A stretch of 50,168 bases of DNA from Burkholderiales bacterium 70-64 (GTDB lineage: Bacteria > Pseudomonadota > Gammaproteobacteria > Burkholderiales > Burkholderiaceae_E). The stretch covers positions 114,443 through 164,610 of the forward strand of contig MKUQ01000022.1 of NCBI GenBank assembly GCA_001898645.1, given 5' to 3'. The translations under genes were made by a program, and so were the position numbers. Below the pieces are notes generated by a model, which ran no database searches, was not told where the DNA came from, and saw nothing but the letters and a program-made list of their open reading frames with translations. Within the stretch, counting starts at the first letter, position 1; the number at the start of each line of letters is the position of its first letter. Of this stretch, positions 43,958 to 50,168 are shown piece after piece.

Positions 43958-44654
43958 GCTCGATCGTTCCCTGTTGCCGGGCCCAGCGGGCCCTGTCGAT
44001 GCGCATTCGCGCCGCCGCGCCCTGCTGCGGCTGGCCGGCGCGCTGTGCGCCGGGGCGAGTCTACCGGCACTCGCCCGCGCAGCCCCTGCGGCCGCGCCCG
44101 CGGGCGCGCGCACCCTGCTCGTGCTCGGCGACAGCCTGTCGGCCGAATATGGCCTGCGGCGCGGCTCCGGCTGGGTGGAGATGCTGGCGCGCCGGCTCGC
44201 CGCGCATCGGCCGCCGTGGCAGGCGGTCAATGCCAGCATCAGCGGAGAGACCACCGCCGGCGGGCGCAGCCGCATCGCCGCCCTGCTCGCGCAGCACCGG
44301 CCGGCGGCGGTGGTGATCGAGCTGGGCGCCAACGACGCGCTGCGCGGCCTCGACCTCGCGGCCACCGAGGCCAACCTGGCGGCGATCGCGCAGGCTGCGC
44401 GCGCCGCCGGCGCCCGCGTGCTGCTGCTCGGCATGCAGGTGCCGCCGAACTACGGCCGCGCCTACACCGAGGCCTTCGCCACCCTCTTCCGCAGCGTGGC
44501 GCGGCAGGAGCGCACGGCGCTGGTGCCGTTCTTCCTCGCCGGCGTGGCCGATCGCCCCGAGCTGTTCCAGCCCGATCGCATCCATCCCAACGAGGCCGCG
44601 CAGCAGCGTCTGCTCGAGAACGTCTGGCCGTCGCTGCAGCCGCTGCTGGGTTGA
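43956..44654 (+). CDS. tesA: SGNH-fold esterase, TesA-like
   Basis: 232 residues from the ATG at 43956. An N-terminal export signal is present (SRRRALLRLAGALCAGASLPALARA, with consecutive arginines, so Tat export is possible). Mature SGNH hydrolase: nucleophile Ser60 in LVLGDSLSAEYG, Gly in SISGETTAGG, Asn in LGANDALRG, and Asp207-x-x-His210 in DRIHPNE. It would hydrolyse thioesters or lysophospholipids in the periplasm. CTG or TTG a few codons later are alternative starts, but no Shine-Dalgarno favours either. Divergent and overlapping with the YbbA-type ATPase. Confidence 0.9.
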   Translation: MLDRSLLPGPAGPVDAHSRRRALLRLAGALCAGASLPALARAAPAAAPAGARTLLVLGDSLSAEYGLRRGSGWVEMLARRLAAHRPPWQAVNASISGETTAGGRSRIAALLAQHRPAAVVIELGANDALRGLDLAATEANLAAIAQAARAAGARVLLLGMQVPPNYGRAYTEAFATLFRSVARQERTALVPFFLAGVADRPELFQPDRIHPNEAAQQRLLENVWPSLQPLLG

Positions 44655-44657
44655 GAG

Positions 44658-46751
44658 TCAGCGCCGGCGCAAGGCGGCCATCGCGGCGCCCGCGGCTGCC
44701 CGCACCGCGCGCGCATCGGCCACGCTCACCTGCAGGCGCCGCAGCAGCCACGGCAAGCGGTCGCGTGCCGGCGGCAGGGCCGGCAGCGGCAACGGCGCAT
44801 CGAGCGCAGCCGCCTCGGGCGGGATCGGCGCTCCGGGCGTCAGGCACGCCTGCAGCGCGGCATCGGCCGTGCGCAGGGCGGCCTCGGCCTGCGGGAGGGC
44901 GAGATCGCTGCCGTGGCGCGCCAGCGTCAGGCGGATCACCGACAGGTGCGCCATGAGGCGCTGGCCGTGGTCGAGCAGCATGGTGAGCTCGCGCACCGGC
45001 GGGCGCACCCGCTGGGGCTCGAAGGCGCCGCGCTGCACGGCCGCCGCCAGCGCCCCGAGCGCGTCGTAGGCACGGCGGCGCGCCAGCCGCTGGGCCACTG
45101 CCGCGCCCTCCTCGCTGGCCAGCGCGCAGGCGGCATACTCGCGCAGCGCGGCGAGCGCGCGCGCCACGTTGGTCGGCACCGCGCGCCGCTCCCACGACGG
45201 CAGCACGTAGCTGAACGCCCACGCCAGCAAGGCGCCGAGCACCGTGTCGGCGAGCCGCTCGGCCACGGCGAAGCCCGAGCCCGGATCGACCAGGTGCGCC
45301 TGCAGCAGCGCCATCACCGTACCCGCCATGGCGGTCAGCAGGTAGCGCACCGCCACGAAGGCGTGCGCCACGCCGGCCGAGACGATGAAGATCGCCGACA
45401 GCAGCGCGTGCTGCGCGACGAAAGCGAGCCCGAGCACGACGAGGCAGCCGAGCGCCGTGCCCAGCACGCGCGCATTGCGCCGCGACAGCGTCTGCTCGAG
45501 GTTGCCGCGCAGCACCACCGCCACGCTGAGCACCAGCCAGTGCGGATGCGAGGCCCACGGCAGCGCGAGCCCGATGAAGTAGGCGCAGCCGAGCGCCACG
45601 CCCGAGCGCAGCGCGTGGCGGCACACCGGCGAGCGCAGGCTGAGCTGCGCGGCGACGATGCGCAGCGGCCAGCCGTCGGGCGCGACGAACTGCTGCAGCT
45701 CGTCGCGCGACAGCGGCAGGGCCTCGTCGGCGCCGCGCAGCAGCGCGTGGATCGCCGCCACGTCGTCGGCCAGGGTGCGCAGGCGCGAGTCGATCACCGG
45801 CATCAGCCGGGCGCGCGCCTCCCCCGCCGGCCCGATCGCCTCGGCGGGCAGCTCGGCCGGCGCGAAGCACGCCTCCCCGCCCGCCGGCACGGCCTTCGGG
45901 TCGAGCACGCCATCGCGCGCCGCCTCCAGCCCGGCGGCCACGCGGCGCAGCCCTGCCGCCACGTGCGCGCGCACCCTGCGCCCGGCTTCGTCGTCGCCGA
46001 GCAGATCGACGTCGAGGCGGCTGGCCAGCAGCACGTCGCGCAGATCGATGGTGTGCAGCAGGACCGCGGTGTGACGGCGCACCCACGCCGTGTCGCGGGC
46101 GGCGAACAGCAGGTCGCGCGCCGCCTGCAGGCGCTCGGCCAGCACCGCCTCGCCGGCCACCCAGGCGCGCAGCAGGTCGTGGTGCGCGCCGTCCACGCGC
46201 GCCTGCTCCAGCACCTCGGCGCGCAGCCGGAACAGCCGCGCGGTGGCCTCCAGCGCCGCGGACAGGGCGAGCGTGCGGTAGCGGCGCTGCAGCAGCGCCG
46301 CGGCGGCGATCGACCACAGGAAGTAGGCGGCGGCACCCGCGACGTTCCAGGCGAACAGCTCCAGGGGCGGCTGCGCGCCCACCGGCGAGGCCATGGTGAA
46401 CACGATCGCCAGCACCGCTGCGAACGAGATCGGCCCGGCGCGCGGACCCCAGGCGAGCGTCATCATGGCGAGGAACACGATCGGCACCAGCGCGGCCCCG
46501 CGCGCCACCGGATGCGGGGCGAGCAGGGCCATCACCAGCGCCGTGGCACTGCCCAGCAGCGCCGCGCCGAACACGCGCCGCCACGAACGCCCGACGGTGT
46601 TGGGCAGGTCGGCCAGGCTCGCGTACACCGCGCCGCTGGTGGCCAGCAGCCCCGCGTGCGTGCCCGCGAGAAGCGCGAATGCGGACTGCACCAGGGCGAT
46701 CCCGAGCGCGACGGTGATGCCGTTGACGACGTAGGAAGGAAGGCGGCGCAT
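44658..46751 (-). CDS. FUSC family membrane protein (YccS/AaeB-like)
   Basis: 697 residues. Two groups of about six membrane helices (residues 5-170 and 385-515), each followed by a cytoplasmic helical region, the YccS/AaeB layout. The first contains GLLATSGAVYASLADLP, the second CAYFIGLALPWASHPHWLVLSVAVVLRGN. AaeB exports aromatic acids; the substrate here is unknown. No membrane-fusion partner (AaeA) is adjacent. The gene converges on tesA with three bases between the stops. tRNA-Cys lies 90 bases upstream on the same strand. Confidence 0.88.
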   Translation of the reverse strand: MRRLPSYVVNGITVALGIALVQSAFALLAGTHAGLLATSGAVYASLADLPNTVGRSWRRVFGAALLGSATALVMALLAPHPVARGAALVPIVFLAMMTLAWGPRAGPISFAAVLAIVFTMASPVGAQPPLELFAWNVAGAAAYFLWSIAAAALLQRRYRTLALSAALEATARLFRLRAEVLEQARVDGAHHDLLRAWVAGEAVLAERLQAARDLLFAARDTAWVRRHTAVLLHTIDLRDVLLASRLDVDLLGDDEAGRRVRAHVAAGLRRVAAGLEAARDGVLDPKAVPAGGEACFAPAELPAEAIGPAGEARARLMPVIDSRLRTLADDVAAIHALLRGADEALPLSRDELQQFVAPDGWPLRIVAAQLSLRSPVCRHALRSGVALGCAYFIGLALPWASHPHWLVLSVAVVLRGNLEQTLSRRNARVLGTALGCLVVLGLAFVAQHALLSAIFIVSAGVAHAFVAVRYLLTAMAGTVMALLQAHLVDPGSGFAVAERLADTVLGALLAWAFSYVLPSWERRAVPTNVARALAALREYAACALASEEGAAVAQRLARRRAYDALGALAAAVQRGAFEPQRVRPPVRELTMLLDHGQRLMAHLSVIRLTLARHGSDLALPQAEAALRTADAALQACLTPGAPIPPEAAALDAPLPLPALPPARDRLPWLLRRLQVSVADARAVRAAAGAAMAALRRR

Positions 46752-46841
46752 CGGCGGGCATCATACGGCCGGGCGGCGGGACGCCGCACGAGCCGGCCCG
46801 GATCGGCCTTCGCGGCCCCTCGGACGGATATCGCTATTTTT

Positions 46842-46915
46842 TGGAGGCGGAGGTCGGAATCGAACCGGCGTACACGGCTTTGCAGGCCGCTGCATAACCA
46901 CTCTGCCACCCCGCC
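46842..46915 (-). tRNA. tRNA-Cys (GCA), with encoded CCA
   Basis: 74 nt read on the minus strand. The acceptor stem is GGCGGGG with CTCCGCC (one G-U pair), the anticodon loop has GCA (CCTGCAAAG), the T loop is GGTTCGATTCC, and the discriminator U is followed by CCA. All arms fold. Confidence 0.95.
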
Positions 46916-46955
46916 GGGTGTGCGCGGCGCCCGACGGGGCCGGCGCGCCTGCAAT

Positions 46956-46981
46956 GAAAAAGGGAAGCCGCGGCGCTTCCC
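46956..46981 (-). terminator. Intrinsic terminator upstream of tRNA-Cys
   Basis: GGGAAGC (46962-46968) pairs with GCTTCCC (46975-46981) around a CGCGGC loop. On the minus strand the stem is followed by TTTTT, the form of a rho-independent terminator. It would stop leftward transcription coming from the tRNA-Gly fragment and the element side before it reaches tRNA-Cys. Confidence 0.75.
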
Positions 46982-46990
46982 TTCAGGAAC

Positions 46991-47008
46991 TGGAGCGGGT
47001 GAAGGGAA
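46991..47008 (-). mobile_element. Probable attachment site: 18-bp 3' end of a tRNA-Gly
   Basis: On the minus strand these bases read TTCCCTTCACCCGCTCCA, the end of the T arm, the acceptor 3' strand CACCCGC, discriminator U and CCA, as I remember them from the betaproteobacterial tRNA-Gly(CCC). The rest of a tRNA is absent upstream, and identity stops within the T loop. Integrases often use the last 15-20 bases of a tRNA, leaving such a copy at the far end of the element. The orientation means that the element should lie to the right. Confidence 0.65.
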
Positions 47009-47023
47009 CCTCATCGTGTTCCC

Positions 47024-47046
47024 AACTCGTTGATTGATAACGAGTT
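47024..47046. repeat. Inverted repeat next to the attachment site
   Basis: AACTCGTT (47024-47031) and AACGAGTT (47039-47046) are perfect arms around GATTGAT. TT TT follow on the plus strand. It may be a terminator for rightward transcription or an integrase/excisionase site; sequence alone does not decide. The remaining 130 bases up to the LysR gene show nothing recognisable. Confidence 0.5.
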
Positions 47047-47177
47047 TTCCGCACTCGGCGAACCGAGATGGACATGATTATGGACTGAAAAACCACCCCT
47101 GGTCAACGCGCGCTCCGAGCAGGTCCAGTGCGAGCCATGGACAGCCAGCAACAGCCAATGTACCTGAGCGCTCAACG

Positions 47178-48086
47178 TCACGAGGCCGGTTCATCTCCCT
47201 TTGGCAGGAACTCCTCGCGGGCGCGCTGCAGGAACCGCTTCATGGGCTCAGAGGGTTCGGCGCGGCGGCGCAGCAGGTAGGTGGACAGCATGGGCGGCGT
47301 GCCGGCCAAGGGGCGGACGGTTATGTCGGGGCGATTCAGGGTCTGCACCTGCGAAGCAATGGCGAAACCGATGCCGTAACCGGCACCGACCAGAGTCAGC
47401 ATCACGCCTAAGCTCGTTACCTGGTCTACCAACTTGAGCGGCAGGGACGCACCTTGTAGTACCGCCTGGATTTGATGGTGGCAGCCCGATCCCGCATCCG
47501 GATGGCACAGCACCAGCGGAAACTTCAAGGCTTCATCCAGCGGTACTTCCGCGTGCGCCAGCAAGGGGTGGCGCACGGGCACGATCACCGACAGCGGATC
47601 GGTCCACACGGGTTCGGCGACAAGGCCTTCAGTCACCGCGTCCGACAGCGCAAAGCCGATGTCCAGCAGATCGTTGTGCAGGCCCTTGAGCTGCTGCGCG
47701 AAAGGCAACTCGAAGACGCGAATCTCCAGTTCGGGCTCTTCCTCGCGGCTGCGCGCCAACAAGGTTGCAATGTGGGGCTGCGCCAAGCTGTCGCAGATGG
47801 CGATGCGCAGATAACCCTGATAGCCCTGCGCCGCCGCCTTTGCGGCACTCACCGCCTGCTCCACGGTGGCCAGCACGCGCCTGCACTCACCGAGGAACAC
47901 CTGACCGGCCCAGGTCAGTCGCGTCTGGTGCGCACTGCGGTCGAACAACTGCACGCCGAGTGTGGCTTCAAGATTGCGCATTGCGCGCGACACAGGTGAT
48001 TGCTCGACGCCAAGGCGCTCGGCCGCTCGCGCGAAATGCAGTTCCTCCGCGACCGCAACGAAATAGCGTAGTAGTCTGAGTTCCAA
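47178..48086 (-). CDS. LysR family transcriptional regulator
   Basis: 302 residues from a TTG at 48086, supported by AGGAGG seven bases upstream. N-terminal winged helix-turn-helix (about 1-60: LLRYFVAVAEELHFARAAERLGVEQSPVSRAMRNLE), then the periplasmic-binding-fold effector domain (about 90-295). Base composition is visibly less GC-rich than in the core genes. Its strand and position behind a phosphonate/phosphite-type transporter recall ptxE of phosphite-use clusters, but the ptxD dehydrogenase is not between them. It would act on its own or on the transporter promoter; the inducer is unknown. Confidence 0.9.
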   Translation of the reverse strand: MELRLLRYFVAVAEELHFARAAERLGVEQSPVSRAMRNLEATLGVQLFDRSAHQTRLTWAGQVFLGECRRVLATVEQAVSAAKAAAQGYQGYLRIAICDSLAQPHIATLLARSREEEPELEIRVFELPFAQQLKGLHNDLLDIGFALSDAVTEGLVAEPVWTDPLSVIVPVRHPLLAHAEVPLDEALKFPLVLCHPDAGSGCHHQIQAVLQGASLPLKLVDQVTSLGVMLTLVGAGYGIGFAIASQVQTLNRPDITVRPLAGTPPMLSTYLLRRRAEPSEPMKRFLQRAREEFLPKGDEPAS

Positions 48087-48368
48087 TGCGGCCTCCTATT
48101 TGCCCCGTTCTTGGCCTGAGTCGTCCGCCTCATGCGGATTGCGCCTCGCTTTCTCTTTCGGTAATGGGGGGCTCTGGCTCTGCTCTTCTTAGGGCGCAAA
48201 TTTGTCCCAGTCCTGCCTTATCCCATCAACACCACAGACTTCACCTGTACCCACGGCGTCGCGACGATGCCGGTCAAATGGTGGGCCGCGCGATGCGCAA
48301 TGCCCTGCCGCAGTGCTCGTGCTGCTGTCCCGGTTGGGGTCCGCACTCCTGCTCTGGCGTTGACAGGT
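48087..48368. other. Gap between phnE and the LysR gene
   Basis: 282 bases, AT-richer in the middle. On the minus strand it contains the LysR ribosome-binding site (AGGAGG, next to the TTG) and presumably that gene's promoter. A short frame after phnE ends in a plausible-looking but unrecognised tail (GIRQDWDKFAP). I see no hairpin and no trace of a ptxD gene. Confidence 0.4.
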
Positions 48369-49166
48369 TCAGATCAGCTTCTTGCGCACCTGGGCCGTGA
48401 CCCATTCGCTGACCAGCACCGTCGCGAAAATGGCGATCAGCAGCATCGTGACCTTGGGCCAGGCCAGCGTGCCTAAAGCGGCTTCGAGCTTGACGCCGAT
48501 GCCGCCTGCACCTACCAGGCCGAGCACGGTGGATTCGCGGATGTTGATGTCCCAGCGGAACACGCTGATGCCGGCCAGAGTGGGCGCGATCTGCGGCGCC
48601 ACGCCCCAGGCCATGACCTGGGCGCCCGAGGCGCCGGTGGCTTGCACCGCTTCCACCTGCCGGGGGTCGATTTCCTCGATGGCCTCGTAGAGCAGCTTGC
48701 CGACGAAGCCGATCGAGCGCAGCGCGATGGCGATGATGCCTGCCAGCACGCCGGGACCCAGGATGGCCACCAGCAGCAGGGCCCAGATCAGCGAGTTGAT
48801 GGAGCGCGAGCCAACGATGGCCAGCAGCGCCAGCGGGCGCACGAAGCGCGCGCTGGGCGTGGTGTTGCGCGCCGCCAGAAAGGCCACCGGCACCGCCAGC
48901 ATGACGCCCAGCAGGGTGCCCAGGGTGGCGATGTTGAGCGTTTCCCACAGCGGCCACCACAGCTCGCCCATGAAGGACCAGGCCGGCGGCAGCATGCGCG
49001 AGCCGATGTCGACGACCTGGGCGGGCGCGTCGGCGACGAAGGCCCAGATGGTGTCCTGGGTCATGACCTGGAAGGTCCATGAAACGAAGGCAAGCGCCAG
49101 CACCCAGGCCATGAAGACGATGGCGTCCTGGCCGGGCGTGCGCTTGCGCCAGAGGGGTGCGCTCAT
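48369..49166 (-). CDS. phnE: Phosphonate/phosphite-type ABC permease, second copy
   Basis: 265 residues. About six membrane helices. The EAA-type cytoplasmic loop is EEIDPRQVEAVQATGASGAQ, and the segment DINIRESTVLGLVGAGGIGV is the PhnE family hallmark. It is homologous to the permease encoded upstream, with which it probably forms a heterodimer. Start and stop overlap the neighbour (ATGA at 49163-49166). The substrate is a phosphonate, phosphite or related oxyanion. Confidence 0.92.
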   Translation of the reverse strand: MSAPLWRKRTPGQDAIVFMAWVLALAFVSWTFQVMTQDTIWAFVADAPAQVVDIGSRMLPPAWSFMGELWWPLWETLNIATLGTLLGVMLAVPVAFLAARNTTPSARFVRPLALLAIVGSRSINSLIWALLLVAILGPGVLAGIIAIALRSIGFVGKLLYEAIEEIDPRQVEAVQATGASGAQVMAWGVAPQIAPTLAGISVFRWDINIRESTVLGLVGAGGIGVKLEAALGTLAWPKVTMLLIAIFATVLVSEWVTAQVRKKLI

Positions 49167-49969
49167 TGGATGCGCTGCCTGAGCCAGCCCGAGGCGTACT
49201 CGGCCAGCATGACGATGGCGATAATGACGAGGATGACGGCCGCCGCGGTGTCGAACTCATAACGATCCATGGCGGTGTTGAGTGTGGCGCCAATGCCGCC
49301 CGCGCCCACGATGCCGATGACCGCCGACTCGCGGAAGTTGATGTCCAGCCGGTACAGCGACAGGCCGATCAGGCGCGGCAGCACCTGCGACAGCACGGCG
49401 AAGTCCAGCAGCTGCGGGTAGCTCGCGCCGGTGGCGCGCAGGGCTTCGAGCTGGCCAGGCGCGATTTCCTCGATGTCCTCGGCCATCAGCTTGGCCATGA
49501 AGCCGATGGTGGCGAAGGTCAGCGTCAGGAAGCCGGCGAAGGGGCCGAAACCGAACATGGCGACCAGGAAGATGGCGACGATGATCTCGTTGAGCGTGCG
49601 CGAGACGGCGATGAAGCCGCGGCACAGCAGGTAGATCCAGACCGGCGCTAGGTTGCGCGCCGCACCGACCGCGACCGGAATCGACAGCGCCACGCCCAGC
49701 GCGGTGGCGGTGACGGTCATGGTCAGACTTTCCTGGAAGCCGATCACGATGTCGCCCCGGCGGGAGCCGAAGTCGGGTTGCAGGAAGGCGGCCACGAAGC
49801 GCCAGCCGCGCGCCAGCCCCTCGCTCACGCGCGCCCAGTTGACTTCCAGCGAAGCCAGGGCGAGCACCAGGTACAGCGCCCCGCCGAGGATCAGCCCCCA
49901 GCGCCACGCCGGGCTAGCGATGAAAGGCGGGCGGCGCCAGTGCCCGGGCGCGGAGGCGGCGGCCGTCAT
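49163..49969 (-). CDS. phnE: Phosphonate/phosphite-type ABC permease, first copy
   Basis: 268 residues with about six membrane helices, EAA loop [20 protein letters not shown] and [20 protein letters not shown]. It overlaps the ATP-binding gene upstream (ATGA at 49966-49969) and the second permease downstream, so the three are translated as one unit. No solute-binding protein (PhnD) lies between them; it is either upstream of phnC beyond the window or encoded elsewhere. Confidence 0.92.
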   Translation of the reverse strand: MTAAASAPGHWRRPPFIASPAWRWGLILGGALYLVLALASLEVNWARVSEGLARGWRFVAAFLQPDFGSRRGDIVIGFQESLTMTVTATALGVALSIPVAVGAARNLAPVWIYLLCRGFIAVSRTLNEIIVAIFLVAMFGFGPFAGFLTLTFATIGFMAKLMAEDIEEIAPGQLEALRATGASYPQLLDFAVLSQVLPRLIGLSLYRLDINFRESAVIGIVGAGGIGATLNTAMDRYEFDTAAAVILVIIAIVMLAEYASGWLRQRIQ

Positions 49970-50168
49970 GCGGCCGCCGCCTCCAGGCGAGCGGCCGGCA
50001 GCGAACGCGGCGCCTCGGCATCCGACGACTGCATCTGCCGCGTGATGGCGCTCCAGTCCTCGTCACCGTAGATACGGGTCAGCACTTCGCGGTCGAGGCC
50101 CGTGGCCGGGCCGTCGTAGACCACGCTGCCGGCGCGCAGGCCGACGATGCGCGGCAGGAATTCGGTGG
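49966..50168 (-). CDS. phnC: Phosphonate/phosphite-type ABC ATPase, C-terminal end (truncated by window edge)
   Basis: The last 66 codons of a frame that continues past base 50168. The visible part reads [15 protein letters not shown], then [11 protein letters not shown], which is the characteristic end of PhnC/PtxA-type ATPases, followed by an Ala-rich tail. The Walker motifs lie outside the window. The stop overlaps the phnE start. Confidence 0.85.
   Translation of the reverse strand, partial: TEFLPRIVGLRAGSVVYDGPATGLDREVLTRIYGDEDWSAITRQMQSSDAEAPRSLPAARLEAAAA

Noticed and set aside
46982-47177. A complete second tRNA beside tRNA-Cys
   Set aside because: Only the last 18 bases of a tRNA-Gly match; no anticodon or D arm can be folded from the sequence further right.

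Overview
The window is about 50 kb of very GC-rich, densely packed bacterial chromosome. Most genes have long open frames on the opposite strand, and many neighbours overlap or sit within a few bases of each other. The gene set suggests a betaproteobacterium, most likely Burkholderiales: a Bug/TctC solute receptor, a hyi-gck glyoxylate/glycerate pair, a one-chain 1348-residue PurL, fused MnmC, a YbiT-type ABC-F protein and NnrS. This assignment is by eye, not by phylogeny. No CRISPR array, rRNA operon or insertion sequence was seen. No gap between genes exceeds 300 bases.

Layout. 1-5.3 kb: the end of hydroxypyruvate isomerase, glycerate 2-kinase, a Kef-type antiporter and an acyl-CoA dehydrogenase. 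5.3-12.3 kb: glutamate-cysteine ligase, a P-type Mg2+ ATPase, a patatin, a glutathione-transferase-like protein and an OsmC protein. 12.3-15.7 kb: a leftward set of chemoreceptor, cupin and aspartase. 15.9-17.1 kb: a short accessory patch with a fused remnant of a type I secretion operon and a FitAB/VapBC toxin-antitoxin pair that has a clear operator. 17.1-22.4 kb: an accessory catabolic cluster of aldo/keto reductase, an unusual SDR, a Bug receptor, a D-amino-acid dehydrogenase and a URO-D-fold protein that carries the zinc ligands of corrinoid methyltransferases.

22.4-34.2 kb: nnrS, serA, a HIT protein, a three-gene EamA/LysE/flavoprotein operon, a PLP dehydratase, a DUF3108 protein, an MFS carrier with an SPW-repeat protein, and mnmC. 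34.2-46.8 kb: ybiT, purL, the NAD(P)HX repair enzyme, pgi, an orphan LolD-type ATPase, a TesA-type esterase and an FUSC membrane protein. These are ordinary housekeeping functions.

46.8-50.2 kb: tRNA-Cys, then an 18-bp copy of a tRNA-Gly 3' end. To its right the base composition is lower, with a LysR regulator and a phosphonate/phosphite-type ABC transporter (two PhnE permeases and the end of PhnC). I read this as the left boundary of an integrated element that continues past the right edge of the window.

The most informative parts are this probable attachment site, the in-frame scar of a lost type I secretion operon, the FitAB operator laid over its own -10 box, and the methyltransferase-like gene beside the Bug/DadA cluster. 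I found nothing that I would call a wholly new system.
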